The notes under the pieces are model-generated. The model was not told where the DNA came from and did not search any database. It saw only the letters and a list, made by a program, of their open reading frames with translations. DNA of 7,787 nt from Acidobacteriota bacterium (lineage in GTDB: Bacteria > Acidobacteriota > Terriglobia > Terriglobales > Acidobacteriaceae). Numbering within the stretch: the stretch's first letter is position 1; every line of letters begins with the position of its first letter. A program made the position numbers and the translations under genes. Shown one piece after another: positions 1 to 6,515 of this stretch. The DNA is taken from positions 1 through 7,787 of the forward strand of contig JAJXUS010000048.1 in NCBI GenBank assembly GCA_021782675.1, read 5' to 3'.

Positions 1-358
1 ATGACGCCGCGCCAACCGTCCGTGCCAAATTTAACTGGAGAATTGGACATAGTGCGGATACCGTTCGCTCCTTGCTGCAAATAAGTCTCCATGCTATCAA
101 GCACAGCCGGGGGTGACGCGGCGCACGACCCTCCTTGCCCCGGAGCCATGCGATGGCCTCACTCACAAACGACGCGATGCCCAAACTGCGGCGCTCTGAT
201 TCCGTCCCCGTGTGCCCGGCACAGGGATGACCGCACTCCGCGGGGCGCAAAGCCGCGATTCGGTTCCTGACGCCGGCTTGTGCATGGATGCGCAAAGCTA
301 CCGCGGGAGTTGCCGCAAGGGTGCGGCTGCGGCTTTCAGCCTGAAAAGCAGAGACCGG
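1..358. other. Left-edge region without a convincing gene
   Basis: I see no supported gene here. Two short plus-strand frames are open from the window edge: one ends at TAA 82-84 (27 codons) and one ends at TGA 114-116 (37 codons). Either could be the 3' tail of a plus-strand gene lying to the left, convergent with the receptor gene, but neither has a recognisable motif and codon use does not separate them. A small hairpin (arms 208-216 and 218-226, with one mismatch) has no T-run after it, so it is not a clear terminator. A 70-residue frame starting at 212 runs straight through the terminator hairpin at 359-402, has no ribosome binding site I can see, and is not credible. Confidence 0.5.
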
Positions 359-402
359 AAAAACGGAATCGGACCGGGAGATTGCCTCCCGGCCCGATTC
401 CG
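359..402 (-). terminator. Strong intrinsic terminator of the TonB-dependent receptor gene
   Basis: The arms at 364-380 and 386-402 can form a 17-pair stem closed by a 5-nt loop (381-385). The only imperfect position (373 against 393) reads as a U-G wobble in the minus-strand transcript, so the RNA stem is continuous. On the minus strand it is followed immediately by five T residues (359-363 on the plus strand are all A). It begins 11 bp after the TAA stop of the receptor gene. The T-run is on the minus-strand side only, so it should act mainly on leftward transcription. Confidence 0.92.
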
Positions 403-413
403 TGACCCATCGA

Positions 414-3400
414 TTAGAAAATGAACTTCAGCGCTGCCTGAATCTCGCGCATCGAGTTGGGAGAGTTCTGCGTGTCAGTGATGGTGTCGAACGTTCCTCC
501 ATAGGTAGAAGTGCGGCTCGCCCAGCCCAGGTGCGGTGCCGCCCAGTTGGGATGATTCGCGGCGTTGAACATCTCCAGCCGGAATTGCAGTAACTGCTCT
601 TCGTGAATCGGGAACGCCTTCAGCACCGAAGCATCCCAGTTAAAGAACGACGGTCCCATCACGCCATTGCGCATAAAATCGCCAAATGTTCCATTCGCCG
701 GCTCGGCAAACGCTGCCGGATTGAACCACTGATGCAGGCTCTTGTTCGACTGGTAAGGAGAAACACCCGTCCCATCCAGCCGAGTCTCTCCGTATCCCAG
801 CGTGCCGGCAGTCGCAAAGCCGGCCTGTGTGTTGATCGGGAAACCGTTTCTCCACGTGACGATGGAACTGATCTGCCATCCCCCCGCAATTTCGTTTACC
901 ACGCCGCCTGCATTGGTCAGCAGCTTCTCGCCCCTGCCGAAGGGCAGTTGATAGATGACCGAGCCCACAAACATTCTGGGAATGTTGAACGCTGAGTAGC
1001 CATACTCGCAGGGCAGGCAACGGCTGTCCTGCGGCAGAATGTCGTTCGAAGTCCCGCGGATGGCGCTGCTGTTGTCCATCGACTTGGCCCACGTGAAGTT
1101 GCCCGAGTAGGTCAGGCCGCTAGCCAGGGTCCGGCTCAGCTTCACGCTCAGCGCGTTGTAGTTGCTGTAGTTCTGCGACTCCATCACCTGGATGATCGAG
1201 TATTCGGGGAAGGGCTCGCGCGAGGTGGCTACCGTGTTGGGATCGCCCGGCACCGCGGGATTCGTATTGAACAGCCCCCACAGATGCTGCCCCTTGCTCC
1301 CGCTGTAGTCCACTTCGAGCATCGTGTTCCGCGTTAGATTGTGCTGCACGTTGAGAATGTACTGGTAAACCGACGGCGTCTTCAGCTGCGGCGTAATGCC
1401 GAAGGCGCTCGGCGAGATCTGCTGGGTCACGCCGTTGGTGGCAACGATGAAGTTCTGATACGTCACGTTAGGTTGCGCCGGATTGCCCTGCGGATTGATG
1501 CGTCCCCAGCCGCGCGCCATATCAAAATACTCGATGCCCGAGTCCTGGTTATAGAAGATTCCCGCGCCAGCGCGCACCACCCAGTTCGGCGTCGGGCTGT
1601 AGCTGATCCCCAGCCGCGGAGCCAGGTTCAGATGGTTGCTCTGCACCAGCCGGCCGCCATAGGCATTGGTGCGCAGTACCGGTATATTCACAAAATTGAC
1701 GTTGCTGTGCCCCTGGTAGAAGTTGCCGGTTCCGGGACGCTCCATCACGGGCTGCAGCGTGGGATCGGTCACGTTCGCCTGGTTGGGAATCGCGTCCGTT
1801 GATCCGCCCGGAGTCAGAGGCGGCGTGACCGTGTTCACCACGTTCTGCGCCTGGTCATACCAAGGCGGAATAAACTCGTAGCGCAGCCCATAATTGACCG
1901 TCATCTTCGGCGTCATATTCCACGTATCTTCCACGTAATAGGCCTGGCTGTAGGCGCGCATATCCGTCTGCGCCGGGCTCAGCGCGTCGGTGCAGGTATA
2001 GCAGTACCCGGTAAGAAAATCGGCAAAGGCATCGCCCCCGGTCTTTGACCCGGGCGGCGCCGTCATCTGGCCCTGGAACTGGAACTGGCCGCGCGAAAAT
2101 TCGTTACCCGTATAGTCATAATGATCGCGCCGCAGGTCCACTCCCATGCGGATCGAATGCTGCCCGATCGTCCAGGAGAAGTTGTCCACGATCTGGAAGG
2201 TCTCATCGTCCAGCAGGAATGGGGCGCTGGTCTGATCACCCCAGCCGCTCAGGCCATCCGTGAATCCGCCAATCGCCGGAATTCCCCAACTCCCCGGTTG
2301 CGGAGTCGAGTAGCCTGGAATCCCCAGGCTGTCCACCACATCCGTCTGCCCGGCAAGCAGCGTCTCCACGTTGTTCTTGAAAATATTGATCCCCAACCGG
2401 AAATCATTCACCTTGTTCGGAGAAAACACATGCGTGTATCCGAGCACGCCCTGGTCCCCCGTCGTCGGTGTCTTCATTCCCGCCTGTCCCAGCGATTGGC
2501 TCAGAACATTTTCGCTGGTCCAGCTATACCGGAAAAACCAATCCGAGTTCTGGCTCTGCGCCCAGTCAATCCTTCCCGTGAACTGGTTCTTATCAGTGGG
2601 ATTGTTCAATGCCACCACGTAATTGGGATTCAGGCTCCCGTTCGACGCGTTATAGGTGCTGCTGAGATTCGGCTGCGGCACATACTTCAGCAGGATCGTG
2701 GACACGGGATTGATATTCGTAATCATGTCGCCGGAATACGGCTGCCCGGTCGCCACGCCGCCGTTGACCGTCTTCGTCGAAGGATCATAGAGCTGCTTGG
2801 GGCTCTTCAACGTGAGCAGATAGCCCAGGTTCCCCGACCGCATGTCCGAGGTGGGCACAGTGAACAGCCGATTCGCCGATTGGCGGATGTGGTACCCCTC
2901 CCAGTTGCTCATGAAAAACAGCTTGTCGTGGCCATTGAAAACTTTGGGGATCACCACAGGGCCGCCCAGCGTGAATCCAAACTGATTCCACTTGAAGGGA
3001 TTCTTTGCCGGCGCGCTGCCATTCGTAAAGTTGTACTGCTGCGCGTCCAGAACGTCGTTGCGCAGAAACTCGTACGCGGTTCCGTGGTACTGATTCGTGC
3101 CGGATTTCGTCAGCACGTTGATCTGCGCCGCCTCGCGCCCGAATTCGGCCGGATAGACGCCGGTCTGTACCTTGAACTCCTGCACCGCGTCGATCGAAGG
3201 CTGCATGATAATCAGGTTGAAATCTACATCCGTGTTGTCGATTCCGTCCAGCGTGTAATAGTTCGAGGTGCTGCGCAGCCCCATGATCGCGAACTGCTCC
3301 GTCGCCCGGCTGCCGCCTTCACGCAAGGCCGCCTGCCCCGGTGCGCCAAATCCCGAGGTCACATTGGCGCTCAGCGAGATCAATTGCAGAAAATCGCGGC

Positions 3401-3941
3401 CGTTGAGGGGCAGCGTGGTGATGCGCTTGTTCTCAATCACCGTGCCCACCGTCGTGTCCTGCGTATCCAGCTCCTGCGCAGCCGAGTTCACCTCCACGGT
3501 CTGCGTCACGCTACCCGGCTGCAGGCTGAAATTCGCCAGCCCCGCCTGCTGCACCTGCAGCACCACGTTGCTGTGAGCCGATGTCTGAAACCCCGGCGCG
3601 CTGGCCTTGATCACATAGGTGCCCGGTGCCAGGTCAGGGAAACTGTAGCGACCGTCCTGGTTCGCAACCGTGGTCCGCGCAACTCCCGTCTGCGTGTTGG
3701 TTGCTGTCACCGAGGCCTTGGGGAGAATTGCCCCGCTCGCATCCTGCACCACGCCTGTCATCGACGCGCTGGTCTGCGCGGACATCCGCGCCGGCACCAG
3801 CAGCAGTACCAGCAACATCACCAAACCAAAAATGCCCAGCGCTGAGAACAAGGTTGTCCGCGATTTCTTTTCTCGTGCCCGCGTTAAGACAGGGGTCCGG
3901 GCAGAACCTGCCGGAGAAAGCTTGCATACTGCGTGCGCCAT
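414..3941 (-). CDS. Oar-like TonB-dependent outer-membrane receptor with N-terminal carboxypeptidase-regulatory-like domain
   Basis: A 1175-residue outer-membrane beta-barrel, expected to bind a substrate at the cell surface and import it using TonB-ExbBD energy. The substrate cannot be read from sequence. Residues 1-56 are a long export signal: a basic stretch, a hydrophobic core of about 20 residues, then an SAQ cleavage site. A carboxypeptidase-regulatory-like Ig-type domain follows (about 61-141, with DASGAILPKASV and DGRYSFPDLAPGTY). The plug domain then begins, with LPLNGRDF at 177-184 and the YTLDGIDNTDVDFN segment. The rest is barrel, ending in the expected C-terminal Phe (ALKFIF). 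This order is typical of the large Acidobacteriota receptor family related to Oar. I chose ATG 3941 over GTG 3977 because GGAGG lies 4 nt before it. It has its own promoter and terminator, so it is probably monocistronic. Two CxxC pairs, Cys647/650 and Cys975/978, are unusual for a barrel protein. Family assignment is secure; the ligand is unknown. Confidence 0.95.
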   Translation of the reverse strand: MAHAVCKLSPAGSARTPVLTRAREKKSRTTLFSALGIFGLVMLLVLLLVPARMSAQTSASMTGVVQDASGAILPKASVTATNTQTGVARTTVANQDGRYSFPDLAPGTYVIKASAPGFQTSAHSNVVLQVQQAGLANFSLQPGSVTQTVEVNSAAQELDTQDTTVGTVIENKRITTLPLNGRDFLQLISLSANVTSGFGAPGQAALREGGSRATEQFAIMGLRSTSNYYTLDGIDNTDVDFNLIIMQPSIDAVQEFKVQTGVYPAEFGREAAQINVLTKSGTNQYHGTAYEFLRNDVLDAQQYNFTNGSAPAKNPFKWNQFGFTLGGPVVIPKVFNGHDKLFFMSNWEGYHIRQSANRLFTVPTSDMRSGNLGYLLTLKSPKQLYDPSTKTVNGGVATGQPYSGDMITNINPVSTILLKYVPQPNLSSTYNASNGSLNPNYVVALNNPTDKNQFTGRIDWAQSQNSDWFFRYSWTSENVLSQSLGQAGMKTPTTGDQGVLGYTHVFSPNKVNDFRLGINIFKNNVETLLAGQTDVVDSLGIPGYSTPQPGSWGIPAIGGFTDGLSGWGDQTSAPFLLDDETFQIVDNFSWTIGQHSIRMGVDLRRDHYDYTGNEFSRGQFQFQGQMTAPPGSKTGGDAFADFLTGYCYTCTDALSPAQTDMRAYSQAYYVEDTWNMTPKMTVNYGLRYEFIPPWYDQAQNVVNTVTPPLTPGGSTDAIPNQANVTDPTLQPVMERPGTGNFYQGHSNVNFVNIPVLRTNAYGGRLVQSNHLNLAPRLGISYSPTPNWVVRAGAGIFYNQDSGIEYFDMARGWGRINPQGNPAQPNVTYQNFIVATNGVTQQISPSAFGITPQLKTPSVYQYILNVQHNLTRNTMLEVDYSGSKGQHLWGLFNTNPAVPGDPNTVATSREPFPEYSIIQVMESQNYSNYNALSVKLSRTLASGLTYSGNFTWAKSMDNSSAIRGTSNDILPQDSRCLPCEYGYSAFNIPRMFVGSVIYQLPFGRGEKLLTNAGGVVNEIAGGWQISSIVTWRNGFPINTQAGFATAGTLGYGETRLDGTGVSPYQSNKSLHQWFNPAAFAEPANGTFGDFMRNGVMGPSFFNWDASVLKAFPIHEEQLLQFRLEMFNAANHPNWAAPHLGWASRTSTYGGTFDTITDTQNSPNSMREIQAALKFIF

Positions 3942-3945
3942 GGTG

Positions 3946-3950
3946 CCTCC
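3946..3950 (-). promoter_or_regulatory. Ribosome binding site fixing the receptor start
   Basis: The minus strand reads GGAGG followed by 4 nt and then ATG (3939-3941). The alternative GTG start at 3977 lies upstream of this site and has no comparable purine-rich sequence in front of it, so the shorter start is preferred. Confidence 0.8.
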
Positions 3951-3984
3951 AAGGGGGATCGAAGGGCGGCCATGCACGGTGCGT

Positions 3985-4012
3985 GGGCGCGTTCCCCGGG
4001 GGGATCGCGCCC
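3985..4012 (-). promoter_or_regulatory. GC-rich hairpin in the receptor mRNA leader
   Basis: The arms GGGCGCG (3985-3991) and CGCGCCC (4006-4012) are perfectly complementary. After one mismatch (3992/4005) pairing continues through 3993-3997 with 4000-4004, so the 28-bp element is almost wholly palindromic. It lies in the predicted untranslated leader, about 35 nt before the GGAGG. A second, smaller hairpin, GACCG-N5-CGGTC (4036-4050), precedes it. Neither is followed by a T-run, so they are not ordinary intrinsic terminators. They may stabilise the mRNA, affect ribosome access, or be a protein-binding palindrome. The pairing is seen; the role is inferred. Confidence 0.5.
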
Positions 4013-4062
4013 GGTGCGCCGTGTACAGGGGCCCGGACCGTTAGTCGGTCTTTCCCCGCATA

Positions 4063-4086
4063 CTGTATACGATTAATTGCATACAG
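4063..4086. promoter_or_regulatory. Putative operator: CTGTATAC-N8-GCATACAG inverted repeat
   Basis: CTGTATAC (4063-4070) and GCATACAG (4079-4086) form an inverted repeat matching at 7 of 8 positions per arm, with the AT-rich spacer GATTAATT. Relative to the predicted promoter it falls at about +10 to +33, a position typical of repressor sites that block transcription. The GTATAC core resembles the palindromes bound by FadR-subfamily GntR regulators such as UxuR/ExuR (TGGTATACCA type). No regulator gene is in the window, so the binding family is an inference. Confidence 0.5.
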
Positions 4087-4102
4087 AATACAGGGACGAC
4101 AC

Positions 4103-4132
4103 GGTATACCAGACCCTTTTTGCCCCTGTCAA
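4103..4132 (-). promoter_or_regulatory. Promoter of the receptor gene, -10 embedded in a GGTATACC palindrome
   Basis: The minus strand carries a perfect -35 hexamer TTGACA (plus-strand 4127-4132). After an 18-bp spacer comes TATACC (4103-4108) as the -10, matching TATAAT at 4 of 6. Transcription would start near 4096, giving a leader of about 155 nt. The -10 lies inside the perfect 8-bp palindrome GGTATACC (4103-4110), the same core as the downstream inverted repeat, so a regulator bound there would cover the polymerase site. A markedly AT-rich stretch (4171-4211) lies about 40-80 bp upstream of the -35 and could help polymerase binding, but this is not shown by sequence. Confidence 0.6.
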
Positions 4133-4214
4133 CCATTCCCTCGAACAACCCCTCAAGTTACCTGGTCGTGTAATTATTTTCTTTTAAAATGTTTAGGTTG
4201 CGAAATTATTTCTA

Positions 4215-4250
4215 CGGCTCGGCGAAGGTGAAAACGTGTTCCCAGAGCCG
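4215..4250 (-). terminator. Weak candidate terminator after the downstream paralogue gene
   Basis: CGGCTC (4215-4220) and GAGCCG (4245-4250) are complementary 6-bp arms around a 24-nt loop, 45 bp after the stop codon of the gene ending at 4295. On the minus strand the stem is followed by TAGAAATAATTT, which is AT-rich but is not a clean T-run. The long loop and poor tail make this doubtful, yet it is the best inverted repeat I found between the two genes. Confidence 0.25.
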
Positions 4251-4294
4251 CACTCCGGCCCGTATACCGACTCGTTTGCCCGGTCACAAGACCC

Positions 4295-5272
4295 CTAGAA
4301 AGTGCGCCTGTTTTCCCGGCTAAGGTCGGTCCCCTGTTTCCCGTTTTGCCTGCTCACGCCTGCGTCTACCCCGCCCGTGGGGTCCTTATGAAACAGCTTC
4401 CGCGAGATGTCGGGCCAGAACTCGTCGAAGATGCCGCCGGCCGTATTCTCGGCGGTCACGATGATCCCATTCAGGACGGTCTGACCCGCGCCGGCATTCT
4501 GTTCCGGGTAATACAGATTCGAGATCGCGCCCGCCGCCAGGTTGCCGCCGATATTCGAGTAATTGGGCTCATTGCGCCCGTTGTCGCCGCGGCACACCAC
4601 GGTGGCTTCGATCGCGTAGAAAAGGCGATGGCGAAAGCCGCCCCGTCCCATCCTGAAGTAGCGCGGATCCTGGTGCAGGAGCGCCGGCAGTATCCCCCCT
4701 CCGATCAGGTTGCCGTCAAAGGCGTCCAGATAGGCGGCGCCGGCCCGTTGCCCAAAGCCCGCGGCGCCCCACTGGAACCCGGGCTCGTCATCCAGAACCT
4801 CATGGCTCCCCGCCACCAGCACCGCGGCGGCAAACGTAAACGGATCGACCGCCGAACGCAATGCCAGCCCCATCTTCTGCCCCGCGGTGAGGCTGGCAGC
4901 ATCCCACAGATACGTCGTGCCGAAGTTCGGCACCACTCCCAGCACCCGTTGCTTCTCTTCCTCGCGCAGTTGCCGGCGCGCCTTCTCGCGCGCGTTCTCC
5001 GCCTTGCCGGGAAGTTCCTGACTGGAAGATTGTTGGCTGGAAGATTCCTGTCCCACGGGTCCAGTCTGCCCTGCCACCCGCGCCAAAACCGCTGCGAAAT
5101 CCGCCTCGGTGGAGAGCGACGCCTCGGGCACAGGCGCGTCCGGCAGCCTCTCCGCACCCAGCGGCAACGCCCCGGGAACCGCCTGGGCCGCGGACGGCAC
5201 AGCCCATGCGGCAGACATCAGTGCCCCTGCCAACAGCGCGCGCATCCACGCCTGGCGCACGCACCACTTCAT
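4295..5272 (-). CDS. Secreted LPDAP-motif protein of unknown function, downstream member of a tandem paralogue pair
   Basis: A 325-residue protein I recognise as an Acidobacteriota-type exported hypothetical but cannot name. From ATG 5272 it has a signal peptide (MKWCVRQAW, a hydrophobic core, cleavage near PSAAQA at about 31), then LPDAP at 43-47. A Ser/Gln/Glu/Arg-rich linker follows, with a small tandem repeat SSSQQ-SSSQE and a charged, probably helical stretch. RVLGVVPNF (109-117) starts the conserved domain, which also has HQDPRYFR (200-207), PNYSNIGGN (236-244), ISNLYYP (250-256) and EFWPDI (284-289). There is no lipobox. It is paralogous to the gene just upstream, 100 bp away, and the two are probably co-transcribed. 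The frame is open upstream to 5407 but would then overlap that gene, so the signal-peptide start is preferred, although its ribosome binding site is poor. ATG 5245 is an alternative. Likely location is the periplasm or outer membrane; function unknown. Confidence 0.85.
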   Translation of the reverse strand: MKWCVRQAWMRALLAGALMSAAWAVPSAAQAVPGALPLGAERLPDAPVPEASLSTEADFAAVLARVAGQTGPVGQESSSQQSSSQELPGKAENAREKARRQLREEEKQRVLGVVPNFGTTYLWDAASLTAGQKMGLALRSAVDPFTFAAAVLVAGSHEVLDDEPGFQWGAAGFGQRAGAAYLDAFDGNLIGGGILPALLHQDPRYFRMGRGGFRHRLFYAIEATVVCRGDNGRNEPNYSNIGGNLAAGAISNLYYPEQNAGAGQTVLNGIIVTAENTAGGIFDEFWPDISRKLFHKDPTGGVDAGVSRQNGKQGTDLSRENRRTF

Positions 5273-5372
5273 CCGCGCGCCGCGTTTCCCGGCCAGCAGT
5301 ATCCTCGGTTGCTCAGCCCGATGCTGCACCCCATCATCCATATTGCGCTTGATGCAGTGTAGAGCAGACGCG

Positions 5373-6263
5373 CTACTGCTGCAGTCTCCTGTGCCGGTGC
5401 AGCACATGCGCGTCCACGTCGGGCCATACCTCGCGAAACACGTTGGTCAACGCATCGCGCCCCAGAGCATAGCCGAACTTCTCCATGAACGGGCCTACGC
5501 TCTGGTCCGCGGCCGGATAGTAGGTGAGAGAAATCGACTGCGAAATGCCACGCCCAAAGATCTCGGCGGAGTTGAACACGTTCTTGCCCTTGTAGTTCGG
5601 CGTGATGAAGATGCGGGTGGCGGCATACCACACCCTGCTTTTGATCGGCCCCTGCCCCTTGGCATAGTAGCGCTCGTCCTGGTGCACGATGGAGGGAAGC
5701 AGCCAGATCACCCAGTAGTTTCCGTCGGTCTTGTCCACAAACCCACGCCACGTGTAGCCCCAGAAACCACCCACACCTTTCCCCAGAGAAGGATGCGACT
5801 CCGTCCCCTCGGCCATAAGTGAGGTGATGCCCACGAAGACAAAAGACGAATAATCGAAGCTGTTCTGCGAGGCGATGATAAATGCCTGCTTCGACGACGG
5901 CGGAGGCGGCAGAACCCCCGCGCTCACCGCGCGATAGTTCGGCATCATGCCCAGAATGCGCTTGGGCTCGGGCAGCGGCTTCGGCTTCTGCGTCGCCGGA
6001 ACCCCGGCCGGCGTCTGCGGACTCTTGCGATTGAGATCCGGTGCAGTCTCCGGCGTGCTCTGGTCCTTCCGCACGCTGGGGTCCTGCGTGCTCTGGCTTG
6101 AGCTTGAGCCGGCACTCTGCGGCAGCGGCGCATCCGGCAGCGGACTGCTCGATGCAAGCATGACGGGCACCGCCCTATTTTGCCCGAATGCCTGAGAGGA
6201 AATGCCCGGCAGCGCCAGGCTCAATAAAAACGTCACAGCAAAAAAGAAAAAAAACTTCCGCAT
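5373..6263 (-). CDS. Secreted LPDAP-motif protein of unknown function, upstream member of a tandem paralogue pair
   Basis: A 296-residue exported protein with no function I can name. The signal peptide begins MRKFFFFF, has a hydrophobic core, and is probably cleaved after AFGQ (about 28). LPDAP is at 42-46, followed by a long low-complexity Ser/Thr/Pro/Gln/Lys linker. RILGMMPNY (102-110) opens the conserved domain, with HQDERYY (194-200), FNSAEIFG (230-237), TYYP (247-250) and EVWPD (278-282). The spacing from HQD to WPD is identical to that in the downstream paralogue. ATG 6263 is chosen because GGAG lies 5 nt before it and a signal peptide starts there; the frame extends to 6410, but those extra codons precede the signal peptide. 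The first codons include an 8-T tract. No Cys is near the cleavage site, so it is not a lipoprotein. The tail is His/Arg-rich (HVLHRHRRLQQ). It probably heads a two-gene operon. Confidence 0.88.
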   Translation of the reverse strand: MRKFFFFFAVTFLLSLALPGISSQAFGQNRAVPVMLASSSPLPDAPLPQSAGSSSSQSTQDPSVRKDQSTPETAPDLNRKSPQTPAGVPATQKPKPLPEPKRILGMMPNYRAVSAGVLPPPPSSKQAFIIASQNSFDYSSFVFVGITSLMAEGTESHPSLGKGVGGFWGYTWRGFVDKTDGNYWVIWLLPSIVHQDERYYAKGQGPIKSRVWYAATRIFITPNYKGKNVFNSAEIFGRGISQSISLTYYPAADQSVGPFMEKFGYALGRDALTNVFREVWPDVDAHVLHRHRRLQQ

Positions 6264-6268
6264 CCATT

Positions 6269-6272
6269 CTCC
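6269..6272 (-). promoter_or_regulatory. Ribosome binding site deciding the start of the upstream paralogue
   Basis: The minus strand reads GGAG, 5 nt, then ATG at 6261-6263. The reading frame is open for 49 further codons upstream, but this site together with the signal peptide that begins at this ATG fixes the start. Confidence 0.8.
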
Positions 6273-6404
6273 ATCAAGTGACCGGCGCCCGTTTTGAATC
6301 GGGATGATGCGCGAGGAAAGGTGGCCAGCCGAAAAATAGTTGTTCCCCCGGACAATTTCCGCCGAGGAATCGCCCGCAAGTCCTGCATTCTTGCGCAGAA
6401 GAGG

Positions 6405-6410
6405 TGTCAA
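6405..6410 (-). promoter_or_regulatory. Possible -35 element upstream of the paralogue pair
   Basis: A perfect TTGACA occurs on the minus strand about 140 nt before the start codon at 6263. No convincing TATAAT-like hexamer lies 16-18 bp downstream (that stretch reads TGCAGG), so this is at best half a promoter. A near-palindrome, TTCTTGCGCAGAA (plus-strand 6388-6400), lies in what would be the spacer and could be a regulator site compensating for a poor -10. The rest of the 252-bp gap holds a small inverted repeat, CGGAG-N6-CTCCG (6459-6474), 41 bp after the ribonuclease stop; it has no T-run and is not a clear terminator. Confidence 0.3.
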
Positions 6411-6515
6411 AGTAGTTAGACGGAAAATCTCGAGAATAGAGTCAGAATTGTTGCGGATCGGAGCGAAAACTCCGCTCGTCGCACGGCAACGCAGAGAACC
6501 TCTAAGCGGCTGAAC

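Noticed and set aside
1..116. 3' tail of a plus-strand gene at the left edge
   Set aside because: Two frames are open from the edge, but both are under 40 codons with no motif, and I cannot tell which, if either, is coding.
2121..3845. 574-codon plus-strand open frame opposite the receptor gene
   Set aside because: It lies fully antisense to a secure TonB-dependent receptor. Its translation is rich in Arg, His and Leu with no domain or signal, as expected for a stop-poor shadow frame in GC-rich DNA.
5022..5046. 15-bp tandem repeat (CTGGAAGATT at 5022 and 5037) as a mobile or regulatory repeat
   Set aside because: It is two imperfect in-frame copies encoding SSSQQ/SSSQE in a low-complexity linker; best explained as ordinary linker repeat drift.
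4346..5362. 338-codon plus-strand open frame opposite the downstream secreted paralogue
   Set aside because: Low-complexity Arg/His/Pro/Gln translation without motifs. The minus-strand frame has a signal peptide and a recognisable paralogue next door, so it is the real gene.
5273..5407. N-terminal extension of the downstream paralogue to 5407
   Set aside because: It would overlap the upstream gene's 3' end and place 45 residues before a good signal peptide; no ribosome binding site supports it.
6264..6410. N-terminal extension of the upstream paralogue to 6410
   Set aside because: The apparent start at 6410 is a TTG within the TTGACA element, and the signal peptide plus GGAG site point to 6263.
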